The notes under the pieces are model-generated. The model saw only the letters and a program-made list of their open reading frames with translations. It had not been told where the DNA came from and did not search any database. Both the position numbers and the translations under genes were made by a program. A stretch of DNA of 64,000 nucleotides from NCBI GenBank assembly GCA_000507305.1, contig DF240511.1, positions 10,374 through 74,373 on the forward strand. Direction: 5' to 3'. How positions within the stretch are numbered: position 1 is the stretch's first letter; each line of letters starts with the position of its first letter. Below are positions 1 to 13,312 of this stretch, one piece after another. Origin of the DNA: Breviolum minutum Mf 1.05b.01 (Eukaryota > Sar > Dinophyceae > Suessiales > Symbiodiniaceae).

Positions 1-270
1 GTTGGTGGTCAGCTATTGTCATCAGCGATTATCATCATGTCGCTGTGGTCAGGGGTTGGTGGTCAGCTATTGTCATCAGCGATTATCATCATGTTGCTGT
101 GGTCAGGGGTTGGTGGTCAGCTATTGTCATCAGCGATTATCATCATGTTGCTGTGGTCAGGGGTTGGTGGTCAGCTATTGTCATCAGCGATTATCATCAT
201 GTTGCTGTGGTCAGGGGTTGGTGGTCAGCTATTGGATCATCATCTTACTGTGGTCAGTTGTTGGTGGTCA
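1..270. repeat. 54-bp tandem satellite (left end cut by window)
   Basis: Four full 54-bp units begin at 1, 55, 109 and 163, each opening with GTTGGTGGTCAGCTATTGTC. A partial fifth unit starts at 217 and decays by about 270. Units are nearly identical; the first has CGCTG where later ones have TTGCTG. Because 54 is a multiple of three, all three forward frames stay open and give false repetitive peptides. I see no sign that it is translated. The array probably continues left of the window. Confidence 0.95.
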
Positions 271-3200
271 ATTGCGCACGCGTTCTTTAGAAGGGCCCTT
301 TCCCGGAGCTTTCGGGAAAAATGTTCATTGCAAAATTCAAAAACTGGTGATTGGAAATCGTTGTTAGCCCCGAACACACTGGAACCAAATTACTAAATGT
401 GGAGACTGGAACGGATCCGTCCCCCGGGTCTATGCTGGTAGACTTTTTGTTTTGCTCCACAGCTTGTCAGATGAGCGGAGCTGTTTATCAGATGTCACTT
501 GATATTTGGACGAATTGCTAAATCGAGAATGTGACAAATGCAAATAAGATGTGTTTTCATTGCCGGGACAGCGGTTGAACGTTGGACATGTGTTCGGATA
601 TCAAAACGGAAATGATTGATTAATTATCGAAGACTGGTCATGCATTGCTTTAACCATTAACCAATTTCTTTTAGTATATTGTTTGGTTCGAATGATTTTG
701 ATCTGACATGTCCAGAGTTAGAATCCAGTAAATACCAGTGTTAAGGCATCAATTTTATGTGCTTTGCGTCGCTACGCCACCTTCCAGGCACAGTTTTGAT
801 TTCATGGTCTATGCATTGTTTACTTCTTGGTTCAAATTAGATGAAAGATATTCGCAGAAATTTGGTCCGAAATCATGTCATATTGTCTTGCAGCACAGCT
901 TGACACCAGCTTTTTGAGGGGCTCCCCAACTTCACGAGACTGACAATGCCCTTCCTGTAATTCCCTTCTGAACACAATCCAGCAGTTTTAGCATCTTCAG
1001 AATGACTGAATTTGGCCGGTTGGCAAGGGCCTAAGGCTTTGTTTGTCTGAGTCTTTCCGTTGCGTGGGTTGGGAAACCGGCTGCTCGAGATCGAGGTTCT
1101 TTTGATTGGTGACTATCACACACCACAAAGGCCAGGGAGGGGGTAGGTTTGAGTGCTGTCAAGTGTGTAGCAAATTTGCATGCCAGGAAAGCTGACGTGC
1201 CATCATGCTTCAAGGAGTTGCTTAATACAGACAAGAGACCTGATCGCATTGAGTCAGTGCTTCTGACTCCGCAGGGCAGAGCTTGATGCCAATTAGTTCA
1301 ACCAAGGATCGGCATGGTTCTATGTACGGGCAATGTTTGTGCCTTAGACAACATGGTTGTTCATTCTGTACCAACACATTTTCAAGAAACGGTGCACCAG
1401 CATATCCAGGTTGGGGCTCAATCTGTGGCTGAACAGTTGCGAATGATTGCGGGGGAGGATTGAAGCGGAGTTTTGTTTTGCCATGCGAGGGAAGTTTCAT
1501 GTTGACACTTGGCTTGCTGTTCCTGCTAGGATTGCCATATCGTTTGTGGCGATGCCGACCATGATTTCAACTTTCCAGAGACATGTGTATTGACCCTATT
1601 GGCAAGACTTTTACAGATTGCTTTGAATGTAGCTGTGACTGTCGAGGCATGCAATCCAGTTTGTACAGGTCACCAATGTGGGAGAGTTCAAAGTTGGCGT
1701 CGTTCATGGGCATCAGATTGTGCCTTGGGGTTTGCCTCTCAGAAGATTGTGGCCAAGATATGCCTTACCACAAGGCCGTGATTTGGATTTGGAGTTTGAA
1801 TGCTTTACAGGTTTTTGTCGGACATGTTGCTGTGAGATGCTGTGAGGTGATGACAACTCGTTGGTGAAGTTTGCGGGCAAGCTCGGAGTAGACATTCTAG
1901 TTTCAGGGCACACGCACAGGCTGGCTGCTATCAAATGAACGCTCTTTACAAGAGATACTCGCAGTCTTGTTTGCTACAGTGTAGAAAAATGCGCTACAGT
2001 CTAGAGATCTTTGACTGAAGATTTGAACTCTATGAGAAGAATTGTTTTATCATACACATGAGACAATAAAAGATACGCCAGAGACGCATGTGGTCCCTTC
2101 TGTTTGCCCTGGACTATGTGACAGAGATCACTTTCGAGAATATGCGCTCTTGTGCTATTTTGAAGGTATAGACAAATGACAGTATGTAGCTATCTTCAAG
2201 CCTCGGCTTCTGTCTGTGGTTCTTTCTACACCTGAAAAGGATCTTGAAGTGGTTGCAGGATTGGGTCCTCCATATCTTTTTCTGCTGCTTCATGGCATGC
2301 ATGCTAGTGATGAAAGGCCTAAAGCAACGCCTCTTTAGACGTGAGCATTGATTTTGGAGCAGGAACAGCATTGTTGAGCTTGGCGGGAAGTTCTTGATAA
2401 ATCCTGGTTCAGTGACGGGTGCCTGTTCTGAGCTTGGAATTTGCGTTGTTTCCCACGAAAGGGACGACATCACAGTTTCTATGGTTGGGCTCTGCAGTAC
2501 CAAGGCAATGCAGTGGGAGAGTTTGACATCACGTGATTCCCTCAATGCAAGATGAGTTGATTGAAAAGACACAGCCAACTGAAGCGAACTCATCACAATT
2601 GAGTAAGGTGAGCCTGGCAAGGACATAACAGCTCTGTGAATGGATGGAAGGTGAATCAAGAGGAGTGTTTACTGTCTTATGGGCTGAGGCCATCCTTCAT
2701 GCTCATGGCTGTTCAAGAAAAATCCGCTTCATGACTGCAAGACTTTGCAAGACTTTCCAAGACTTGAAACTGACTTATCTCCACAGGTCTCCAGTGAAAT
2801 CTATTTCAAATTTTTGAAGAACCAAACAGCTCAGAATTTGCCACCTGGCATGCGGACCACTTTGGACTCTTCTGAGGTGGTTCTCTACACGTACGAGCTC
2901 AAAGAGGGTCAAACTGAGCCTGAAGTAAAGATGAATGAACTGAAGCGGTGAAAGCGGTGACGGCTGACCGGGTATCCTCAACTCCTTCAGATTGCAAAGT
3001 AACTATGCGGTATTGCTTCTCATTTGCTCAGACATGCTTCGATTATGTGGCAGCTGCTGAAATAGCGGGACTAAAATTTGATTGCTTTGCGAGCCCGCTT
3101 TTGACAAGATGAACTCAGCAAAGCATTGTTGTTCAGCTTGTTCGGCTGTCGCCTTGCACCCTGACACAATCCGACGTGTTGCTATCATATTTTTCAATGT

Positions 3201-4439
3201 GGCTCAGCACTCGGAAGCACAAGGCTTAAGTGTTCCTTGTGCAATGCTTAGCATGGAACGCCTGGACTGGAGCTTTGAATGCTTCTGTGCATCCGGAAGG
3301 TGTTGAGATGTCCAGATTTTCTTTTGATTGTCCTAACTTGCATAGCTGCATAATGCTGCATAGGTCCACCTCAAAAGTAGAGGTAATCAGTTTGCTTGGG
3401 GTGTGAGAACATCGTTTCAAGGTGGAGACGGGTACTCCGGGTGCTCCATAATTTGGATGTTGGGTTGTTTTGCTGGTCATGAAACCAGTGCTAGAGGTCT
3501 AGACATGGTGGCTCCGCTCTCAACATATGAGAAAAGACAGGTGCGCAGTGTCCTGAACTTGATGTGTCGAATGTTGCCACATGTGTTGTCGTGCTGTCTT
3601 ACCCAATTCATTCTTTCTTCTGCAGTGTGAGGTGGCAGAGGCGAAAGTTCTTGCCTCTGTTTCGACACGGCAGAGAGATAACGTTCTTAGCATGTGGTTG
3701 CTCGTGAAACCCCTGTTGAACGTGCAACTGCTAAGGAAAGATTCTCTGATGGTGATGACTTGAAAGCCTGACACTGACTAGACAATCAAGTGCTTCTGAA
3801 TCTGCAATGATTGAAGTGGATGGCTTTTTGCCGCTGACTTCACACATCGATGGTTTGTGCTTTGTCCGCCTGTCTCTGTGGATTGGACAGAGTCTATAAC
3901 TTGTATTTGTTCACCCAGCTCTGAAAGGCTGTCCGCCTGCGCAATTACAAGACTGAGACACGCCCTGAGAGCATGAGAGTGGCAATTGTGGTTACTTTCT
4001 TTTCTGCTTTGATTGCACTTACTGACTTACTATATGATTTTTCACGATATGATCAGGATCATCACCACCATCATGATTGCTCATCACTGTCCTGTTCTTT
4101 CAGGTCGAGTGCGTGGCCAGTGAAAGCCGAAGAGTCCAAAGCGTTGGAACAGAGCCTTGCCTATTCTGTTCGACCTCTTACTTTGGTACCTTCGGTCAAT
4201 TGCCCTTAAAGCACAGGAAAAGCTTTGCAACGGCAGTGTTTTGATGACCCAGAAAGAAACCATTCTATCAAGATATCGCTAATACCGAGAGACGAGTAAA
4301 CAATCATACCCCAACCCGACCAGCCAGGCCGTTTGAAAATAGGAGCCCTACACAACCCGCAATGTTGCAGATTCCCATTTTAAAGGGTGACGGTGACGTC
4401 TTCCCAGGGCTATCAGCCTTTTCAAGGTAATTCTCAGAT
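271..4439. other. no recognisable gene
   Basis: Only short ORFs on both strands, none with a motif I recognise. The longest is 181 codons on the minus strand at 2114-2659; it lacks domain character and is probably chance. Unrecognised short exons of a split gene cannot be excluded. Confidence 0.5.
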
Positions 4440-4830
4440 TGTCGGATCGGTGGGAACACTTTCAATGCTCAGTCACAAACCCTTTCAGAACCTGCAACCC
4501 CTTTGTCTGGAACCTTCTGGAACCCTCCCTAAGCTTCCGCTCCAGAAACCAAAAAAACATATTGTGATAACACGGTGCAAGACAGTGCCAAATCTCAGTC
4601 AAAGTGCCGTACCTGATCATCCCAGACGCAAAGGTAACAGAAAATGCCCTCAGAATCCCCTCCGCTTTACGGACTTTCACTTCCGGAACCTCAAGAAACT
4701 TCACCTCTGGAGCTTGGACGTCTTTCCAGAAGCTTCTACGGAACGTACGGAACCTTGTCATCTGAACCTTTGCGCCAGAAGCTTCCGGACCTGGATTTTG
4801 TGCCGTCCGGGCCGAGCCTTTAAGCATTCT
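4440..4830. repeat. degenerate GGAACCTT / AGAAGCTTC-rich stretch
   Basis: Short related words such as GGAACCTTCTGGAACC, CCGGAACCTCAAG, CAGAAGCTTC and CAGAAGCTTCCGG recur at irregular spacing. It looks like an old, decayed minisatellite. Both strands are open over more than 120 codons here (4387-4851 plus, 4462-4827 minus), a composition effect rather than two genes. Confidence 0.45.
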
Positions 4831-4909
4831 GCCTTTAGGGAAGAAAATTAGAATTCAGCTCGTCCGAAACCTTGGCTAATGGATTTGCAAAGGGGATTGA
4901 ACACACATT

Positions 4910-5025
4910 TTGGGAATATATGTATATGATATAATGCACATACATAGTGGTATTTCATACATACATATATATATAAATGTAATCGTGATTACATATATTA
5001 TATATTATATATATATGGACACATT
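4910..5025. repeat. AT-rich simple sequence
   Basis: Runs of TATATA/CATACATA with short dyads (TATATTATATATTATATATATA). No gene. Confidence 0.7.
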
Positions 5026-5030
5026 GGGAG

Positions 5031-6800
5031 GAACAGAGCATTACATGACGATGTGTTCGAGGAGTTGACACTGCGCATTTATAAAATCTGGAGTTTATTG
5101 TTGTCCCTTGGGCATACGCATCCCCGAATAGTTGTAGCAAGAAGTTTGCATGTTAGGGTAAAAGGAAAAAACAATTCATTCTTTCTTCACCAAACAAACA
5201 CAATTTCTGTCAGTCGCAAGTCTGCATAAGCAACCGGTAGCATTTCGGCCAAACCTTCGCAGAATAGCTACCAGCACTTTTTGAATTGATTCAACCAGGA
5301 AGTTGCCGACATGAGCGTGGTCTTGGTAGAAGTGGCATACCAAAAGTTGTACTGGTTGCTGCATGTATGCAAAGACAAGCTGCAGACAGGCAACAAAGGT
5401 TGGATGACTAGGAAAACCCACAACATAATGATATCAGCAGCTACATGCATAGCAGTACATAGTGATGGAAGGGGACAGCAGTGCTGCAGCTGATGCGAAA
5501 GCACTAAGCCAAAATGGAAAGGGGAAAAAGTGTTGAAACAGGCAGTTCTTGACATGGTAAGCACACTGATGTTTGCAGGGTAACCATGAAGAAAAAATAC
5601 TTGAGCAGCAGAAGCCAGGCAGAGTCATTGGGAGTGCAAGCATTCTGGCCTTGATTTTGCTAATGGTAGTGAGTGAACAAACCGTTCCTTGGCTAGTGTT
5701 TTGATCCCAAGCAGAGATCAGGCTGTTTTTGCATTAAGGAGGCGGCAAGCGCGTCTTTTCCGCGACAGATTCAATCCTGACTTCTTCCATTTGCGTCAGG
5801 ACCTTACATACCTTTCTGAGATGCGAAAAAACGAACTCTTGCTGTTGGTCGGCTGTCACAGTGGCATGGTTTTCAATTTTACTTTGTATTGCTTCTTCTG
5901 TGTCTAAAAGCAGATCCATGCTGAATTTTCCCTTTGCAAGGCCCATCTCTTGCTGGTGGACCTGAAGCGGACGCAATTCAGAAGAAGTAAGACTGAGAAC
6001 GACACAAGACAGGTAATCCAATTGCGATCATTGATATACTTTGAGTTCTTTATTTCAGCCTTTTTGCACGATCAGACAGACTGCACGCCTGACCGAACCG
6101 TATCCAGAGAGATCCAAAGAGTTTGTTCTCAAAACAAGCGTTGCGAGGAAAAGCAGATGTTGAAGCATGTTCTTACAAAAGTGCTTTTGCATGCAAAGTG
6201 GCACACAGTACATAGTGACTTGATTGAGAATGGCCCTTCCGCGGCTGTCTTTGGAGCAAGAAACAATTACACAACGCTGAGACAAGACATGTCACCAACG
6301 CATCATGCACGGCATATCCTGTGAATTCATGCATACTGTATACAGCCCAATTGTGAAGTATGGTGGTTGAATACATTTGTGACAGCAACCAGGAGTGTTT
6401 TCGCTTGTTTCCGGCGCCCTTTGCCCATAGAATATGGAGGACCTGAAGCAGTGCAACTGCTTTGCCTGAAATATGTTCCTTTTGAACATTCCATGGCTGA
6501 TCTGAGTAATGTTTGACTGCTCGCACGGGCCCTTTTTAGCAGCCAGCAACAGGGCAAAGGCATTTGATTTTTTTAATGGAGACTCGTATGTGGATTATGT
6601 GGTATGTTTGCTTTCAGTATCCGTTTGTTTGAGTGAGCCAATTCGCTCCAAGATGCTAGCCGCTAGCCGTGCGATTGGATGGCAAAAAAAGATGACACCT
6701 CATCGACATGACCAAAGCCTTTTGGGACTTTTTTCGAGGGTGCCAAAAAGCCGCAAAAGGCAAACAAAAACACCTGAATGAATTTGGATTGGGCCTGAAT
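5031..6800. other. no recognisable gene
   Basis: Overlapping short ORFs on both strands without motifs. Nothing supports a product. Confidence 0.5.
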
Positions 6801-6804
6801 AATC

Positions 6805-7092
6805 ATGAATAATCTGAGAATTGAATCGTCTCAACAGTCTGAATATAGCAAGCACATGGCAGCAGAATCGCCGAGAGTTGAAAGGCAGCCTGTCGATATG
6901 GACGTACCTGGATCTGTGAGACCTCGAAAGGTCGAGGCCGAAGCGGAAGCCGAGCTGCTTTTGAGCTTTGCGGAAGCTCGAGTCCAAGAGCTTGAGCTTC
7001 TTTGTCAAAACACTTCGCAGCGGATAACTTCTGCAAAGGCCGCTGCACAACGTTGGAGACAAATTGCCATCAGAATGCAGCTTGACTTTTGA
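6805..7092 (+). CDS. hypothetical coiled-coil exon or small protein (95 codons)
   Basis: An open frame of 95 codons begins at an ATG and ends at TGA. The N-terminal half is polar and probably disordered. From about residue 43 there is a charged, alanine- and leucine-rich helix (EAEAEAELLLSFAEARVQEL) with heptad-like spacing. No family is recognised. It lies about 0.9 kb upstream of another coiled-coil frame on the same strand (8030-8530), so the two may be exons of one gene. No splice join could be proven. The start is uncertain because the frame may be an internal exon. Coding status rests on amino-acid character alone. Confidence 0.4.
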   Translation: MNNLRIESSQQSEYSKHMAAESPRVERQPVDMDVPGSVRPRKVEAEAEAELLLSFAEARVQELELLCQNTSQRITSAKAAAQRWRQIAIRMQLDF

Positions 7093-7645
7093 ATCTTTTG
7101 ACAATTGACATTTCAGACAAACACGACAGAGGCTTATGATGCTCTATGCTGGCCAAATCTCAGTAGGATTATTGAAAATTGCTCACGCAAATGCAGACGT
7201 ATGGATGAAACATTGATATGGAATTACATGTTGCATTGAATTGCCTTGTCTTGTCTAGCAGTGCATTGTTTCTCGTCTTGTACCTCATCCTCCCGGAATG
7301 CAGTCGGCATTGCTATTTGTATTGTATCGCAATGTGCTGATTGTTCTCTGGCTGGCTGTGTCTATAAATGCATGTTGTCCGTCTACATCCAGGTTGTCTA
7401 TGCTCATGTCCATCTTCTTAGTGTGCGTGTCTATATGGCCGGTCTTTTGCCAAAGTGTACAGGTTGTCTTCATTGTCCATTTAAGTCCAGGTGTAGTTTT
7501 GTGCATGTCTACTTACTACTACTTTTCTGGGTACAATCCGTGTATGTACAAAGGATATGTGCGTAAATACACAAATGACGCAATATGTGTTAATGCGTCT
7601 GGGTATGCATTCACAAACTCGTATCTTTACGTGTTATGTAAAGAG

Positions 7646-7820
7646 GCACCACCACCACCACCACCGCCGCCGCCGCCGCCACCACCACTGGCAGAACCAT
7701 CACCACTGCGGACGCCGACGTTTGCAAAATTTCAACCACCACCACCACCACCACCACCACCACCACCACCACCACCACCACCACCACCACCACCACCACC
7801 ACCACCACCACCACCACCAN
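7646..7820. repeat. CCA/CCG trinucleotide microsatellite ending at an assembly N
   Basis: (CAC)n with a (CCG)n centre covers 7646-7687. After a 47-bp unique stretch, pure (CCA)n runs from about 7735 to 7819, followed by a single N at 7820. The N marks an unresolved repeat length, so the true array may be longer. Read as protein it gives poly-Pro, poly-His or poly-Thr depending on frame, none of them supported. Confidence 0.95.
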
Positions 7821-7906
7821 AAAAGGACTTTGAGCCAAAGTTGATGAAGTAAAGCTTCCCTAACACTGAGGGTTTTTTGCTTGCTTCAGTTGCAGCTGCG
7901 CTGCTG

Positions 7907-7947
7907 CACCACCACCACCACCACCACCACCACCACCACCACCACCA
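7907..7947. repeat. (CAC)n microsatellite
   Basis: About 13 perfect CAC units, 87 bp after the previous array, immediately upstream of the coiled-coil frame. Confidence 0.95.
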
Positions 7948-8029
7948 GGGAACCCACCTCACTAAGGCTGCCTGCACTGGTTCCTTTTCATTCTTTTCAT
8001 TCTTGTCCTGGAGAGCAGCAATCGCCTTT

Positions 8030-8530
8030 TGTCCCCCGAGAGCTCATGCAACTTCTGGCTGCTCAACAGCTGGACGAGACAAAGCTCGTGACGGCCACCT
8101 TGTGCCAAAGTTTTCAAGTGAGTGAAAGAGGGTTGGCCTTGCGCCAAGAATGTCTTGCTTTAGCAAAGCAAGAAGGTTTATTGGAGGCTCAGCTTGAAAG
8201 ACAAAACAACACTTGCGACCTGCTTCAGGAAGATCTTGCTTTTGCGTGGACAAAGCATAGGGAGCGCAAGGAACGCAGTGCAGAGTTTTCAGAAGTCAAA
8301 GATGTCAAGCTCATGGAGCTCAGAGAGCTTGAGCTCGTCAGCGGCAACTTGCAGCTTGAATCTGCAGATTTGCTTGTCTCCGAGCAAGAAAGCATAGCAG
8401 AAGCTCGAAGTCTGGAGCAAGATACTTGGAACCTTCAAAAACAAATCAGCCTTCTTAAACGAAAAGCTGAACAGCACTATGGCCGAGCAGAGCATTTATC
8501 AAGCTCTTTGTCACTTTTGACAGGCGTATT
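8030..8530 (+). CDS. hypothetical coiled-coil protein, exon fragment
   Basis: The plus-strand frame is open from the CAC repeat (7881) to 8600; the credible part is about 8030-8530. It encodes a long amphipathic helix with many Glu, Leu, Gln and Arg in heptad-like order (for example LALRQECLALAKQEGLLEAQ and LLKRKAEQHYGRAEHLSSSL). The final codons before the TGA read LFLFCVNFILLYYYF. They are AT-rich and probably intron read-through after an exon end near 8520. No family is recognised, though long coiled coils are common in cytoskeletal and centriolar proteins. With 6805-7092 it may form one gene on this strand. The start is unknown. Confidence 0.5.
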
Positions 8531-8600
8531 TGGAATGTTTTTATTTTTATTTTGTGTAAATTTTATACTGTTATATTATTATTTTGTACTCATGTCATGA

Positions 8601-9365
8601 TCACATATGATACATGGAAGAGTTCTGCTTGGTACACTTGGATTTTTGGTGATCTGACGTAGATTCCTTTCCTGAAACTGAAGCTTGCAGTCACTTCTGA
8701 GGACTTCACAGCATCGGAAAGTTTCCATCACACGACACGAAATCCAGGACGTGCGTGACACAGCTGTGATTTATATGATTGGAATCTTTTTACTTTCAGC
8801 TTGCATCGATTAGATTCCCGTTACACCTGAGCATCACAAAAGCCAATCAACTAATATATTACAATCAACTTTCATCAACTTTCGATATATTTGATAAGAT
8901 TTCGATAAGAGGGATCTTTTGCATAAAGGTCACACAGCTGCTGGCTCCAATTTTCAATTGTCTTGGTTCCTGAGATGTTTTTGAGTTGAAATTCTCTCCG
9001 AAGAACTGAAGCGATTGTGCTTTGTCCAAGGATCTATTTGTGATAGTTGGGTGCACCCACCTACTGAGTAAACAAAGATTTTGGCGGCTTGACAGTCTCA
9101 CAAGTCGAACCTGGGAATCTTGTGCTCTGAAAAAGCTGCAAACCATTGAGCTTAGTGGCACTGGCCGAGCTTTGCATTCTGCGAGTAAGGCTTCTTACCG
9201 TCACTTTTTTGGAAGTGTTGCACCCCTACGGTCTTATTTGGAAGCTGAAAAGTAGGTCCAGATCGTCCCCATGCAGGAGCCTGATGAACATGCTTCCCTG
9301 GTTAAACGAGTGAAGCAGGCAAAGCTGGGTTTCTCTAGTGTTCACTTGCTCCTTCAACGTGACAT
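8601..9365. other. no recognisable gene
   Basis: Short, motif-free ORFs only. Confidence 0.5.
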
Positions 9366-9480
9366 CTATATCGGTGTTTCCAAAAATAGGGGTACCCCAA
9401 AATGGATGGTTTATAATGGAAAACCCTATTAAAATGGATGATTTGGGGGTACCATTATTTTCGGAAACATCCATATATAT
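9366..9480. mobile_element. MITE-like short inverted-repeat element
   Basis: A ~115-bp near-palindrome. The left arm TCGGTGTTTCC, then AAAAATAGGGGTACCCC, is mirrored on the right by GGGGGTACCATTATTTT, then CGGAAACATCC. Read on the minus strand it gives a peptide containing GFSIINHPFWGTPIFG. From memory, peptides of this kind recur in many dinoflagellate gene predictions, which would fit a high-copy non-autonomous element rather than a real protein. No flanking target duplication is obvious. Confidence 0.65.
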
Positions 9481-12400
9481 CTGAGTTTTGATCGCTCGGA
9501 GAAATGATTCATAGGTCCTAGGTATTGTACAATCGCCTATCATTACAATCCCTATTGTCTAGTGGTACAATTGGACTATCTAGTGAATCTACTTGTTTCT
9601 CTTCGCTCAGACACATCGGTAGCTCCAGACTGCGGGTCTGGGGTCAAGGATAAGCTTACCGTGAAACTTGCTTGTAGTGCTTTGTATGTGAGATGTGACA
9701 GAGGATGAAACGTAACGGCCGACGCTTGAAGAATCCAAAGTACACGCTTTTGCTTGTTCAGGGAACTCAACATGTTTGATTGACTGGATTTGAACATTTT
9801 GCCTTGTCTTTGATCACTATGTTTATTTTGTTTCTGCAGCAACAAACAAAATATATCACGAAGCTGTGACGACAGGGGACATGTTACCTTGCACAACTCG
9901 CATCCAGCTCGTTTCTCAAGCCCGCTATTATGGCACCTCGCATTAGTCTTAAGCAGCCAGGTTCAACGTGAAAGCGATGAAAGCAAGCAGTGTCTTGCCT
10001 GCAATTCGCTACTGTACAAGTTCCATAAGAGTTCTTGGACAAGCTGCACATGCAGGCAGTGGTGGGCATTCTGCGAGTCCCTCTGGCACGGATTGAAAAT
10101 CTGGGTGGCAAATTCAATCCCTCTAGTTTTGCCGCAAGGGCGGTACGGCAGTAAGCGTGCGAAGAAGTGAACATTTCACCAGGTTAGAAGGAAAGAACAA
10201 TCGGCGGGACCCACAAAGGCACGTCATGAAGCAGCATGTACACAGCAGTTTGATGTATTTTTTTTTGTATTTCCAATCCATCAAAAGTTCCCAGATCCGT
10301 TTCAAAGTCTGTCTTTAGTGCAGTACTTTTGAGGTTGTTTCAGAAAGGGAGGTTGTTGTTTGGAACCAAGGGGGCGTGGGGTTCAATGGGCAGGAGGGGG
10401 TTGTTCCAAACAAAGGCGGGGTATTTCAAACAAAGGATTGGAAGGGTGAGGCCGGTAAGTGCTTGGGGTGGATTTCTTCTCCAAGAAGCAGCTTTTAAAG
10501 ATAGAAAAACTGAGCGTTTCGGTTTGGAGGGATTGTAGGGCTGCTTGTTTACGGTGTCTGGAGAAAGAAATGGAGGGAGGGGGTTCCAACAGCCGTGGGG
10601 TTGTTCAACATCCAGTTGCTTTTTTCCTTTTCTGTTGTTTGGTACAGTACACTGAGCGCCATACTGGGTGTTGTGAGGAAGGTCATGTTGGAAGATTTTC
10701 CCACACAGGCCTTGTAAAAATTGATTTCAGACAGAAAACCATCAAAACCTAAAAAAGGAAGAACAGGAAAGATAATTAGAAGAAAGTGCTCTGAAATCTT
10801 TGGAATCGGAATCCCGAAGACTCAATGAATTTCCACGCAGGCATACCTTGCATTCTTTGCGCCGCTTTTTCCATTTGCGAGATCAAGGTGGATTGCCAAA
10901 AGTGAGGCAGAACAGTGATTTCTTACATGATTGTCAATGGTTTGCTTTGCTTTATGTTCTCTCTTCTGGCAGTTGCAAAGAAAATATGACCCATTGACAT
11001 CTAGTGCTATCTTTTGATATGACATATGCTATCTATGTCTTCCCTTCAACGTTCCATTCAGTCCTGTCGAAGTGGTTCTAGATGAAGAAGACAAATCCAA
11101 AGAAAAGATGTGTCTCTTGTAAACACCCGACATCAGAAGTGTTTCCAGTGGAGGTAGACTGTCAGACTGTGACTGGACAATTGATGAAAGGCTGGAACCT
11201 GGAACACATCAATACTTGGCGGGAGACTCAGCCAGGAGGACAAGGACATGCACACGCCTAAGCTCACCAACACCTAGGCACAGAAATTGAAAGATGCAGT
11301 GCGCCTGCATTCCTGGCATGTCTTTGGCAAAAAGATTGAAAGCCACAAAGCCTCTCCCAGTTTCATCAGGTCTTGTCACATGCACATACACGCACCATGT
11401 GTACGTATCTGCTTCGCGGCTGTCCTTCCGTCTTGACTCTTCTAAGTTGTGGCTTTGTTACTGCCAATGGTCATACTCAGTCATACTGGAGACTTGTTGC
11501 CCAAGTCTTCGCTGCGCTGCGTATCTAGACAAGAGCTACCCGGACTTTGATCAGTCAAATAGGGTTTTCTCAGCATCAGCTTTGCATGTCCCATTTGATT
11601 AAATCGCCAAATCACTCACAGGTCAGCAGATACGAAGCAAAAATGGTGGGATTACTGCGAGAAGCAGAATGGAGGATACCGGGACCCGCAGCATCCCCAG
11701 CCAATAGATGAGCTATTATGTCATGTGCATGCTCGCAAGCCATGTGACACGACTTGACACAAGACTCTAGATGCTTTCCAACTCGCAAAAAATGCTGTTG
11801 TCTGCATGAGATCATGTTTTTGCTCCACTACTTGTACAGCTTGCATGTGAATAGGCAGCGCCATTCTACAAAGTCGATTGAGAAACTTGGCAGTGTCATG
11901 CAGTGTCTAGATTTTGCTCTTGACTCTTGACCAAGACATTTTCCATCGATGTCTTGACGAAAAAAAAGTTCAGATGTCTGTTCAAGGCGGATTTTCCAGT
12001 GCTGCAACCAAGGACATTTTTTGAGTTCTATGCTGGCGAGCTTGGACCTCTGAGAGCATAGAAGAAAGGTCGAAGCATCAAAAATTTGAGTTTTCAATGG
12101 AAGCACCATTCCTCGCAAGCACAGCGCAGCTCTCGCTGCTTCAGGAGTTCCACGGCATCGATACTCACAGCTGCAGCGACAGGCTGGAATGACTATGAAC
12201 AGTGGACCTGCACCCTGGTAGCCCACGTAAAGTTGCACAGAGCATCATACAGAAATGCCTTCTTTGTCGTTGCCGACTCTTTATCAGCTCTTTTGTCGAC
12301 ACCGCATACAGGCCCCCAAGACGATTCGGAGGACCCAATGCTTCAGTATTGTAGCAACTTCCTTCTTACTTGACTTACATACTCGGTTTGGTTTATTGGA

Positions 12401-12482
12401 ATATGCATTGACGTGTGCTAGTAAACCCAGCTCAAGCCAGCTGTGTCAACATCAAGTCCACAAACCTGGGTATTGTATAGCA
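9481..12482. other. no recognisable gene
   Basis: Includes a G-rich stretch at 10330-10620 with loosely repeated TTCCAAACAAAGG words. ORFs on both strands are short and without motifs, including a 136-codon minus-strand frame at 11828-12238. Confidence 0.5.
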
Positions 12483-12640
12483 GGGGGAAGGACGTATTTA
12501 TATATATATAATTATATATATACTTATGTATGCTTGTGTGCTTTTCATGCTCGTCCTGGTTGAGGTAGACCTAGGCCCAGCCTACTTTCTGTATGCACAT
12601 TGTGGACAGATGTGGAACGTATATAATCGTATATATGTTT
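12483..12640. repeat. TATATA/ACTTATGTATG simple sequence
   Basis: Short AT dinucleotide run (12496-12525) followed by mixed TATG words. Confidence 0.6.
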
Positions 12641-12777
12641 TTCAAATTGAACGGCCAGTCTTTTGTGGGTGTATTTTTCTGCTCATGTTTTCAAAGTTTT
12701 CTGGTTCCCGGTGGCTTTTGAGCTTCTCTTGGCTTCCGCTGGCTTTTCTCTCTCTGGCTTCGGTCTGCTCTTCTCTG

Positions 12778-12868
12778 TTGTCGTTGTCCTTGTCATTGTC
12801 GGTCTGTTGTTGTTGTTGTCGGTCTGTTGTTGTTGTTCTTGTTCTTGTTGTTGTTGTTGTTGTCGGTC

Positions 12869-12910
<42 letters not shown>

Positions 12911-13230
12911 NNNNNNNNNNNNNNNNNNNNNNNNNNNNNNNNNNNNNNNNNNNNNNNNNNNNNNNNNNNNNNNNNNNNNNNNNNNNNNNNNNNNNNNNNN
13001 NNNNNNNNNNNNNNNNNNNNNNNNNNNNNNNNNNNNNNNNNNNNNNNNNNNNNNNNNNNNNNNNNNNNNNNNNNNNNNNNNNNNNNNNNNNNNNNNNNNN
13101 NNNNNNNNNNNNNNNNNNNNNNNNNNNNNNNNNNNNNNNNNNNNNNNNNNNNNNNNNNTTGTGTTGTTCGTTGTTGTTGTTGTTGTTGTTGTTGTTGTTC
13201 TTGTTCTTGTTCTTGTTCTTGTTCTTGTTC

Positions 13231-13312
<82 letters not shown>

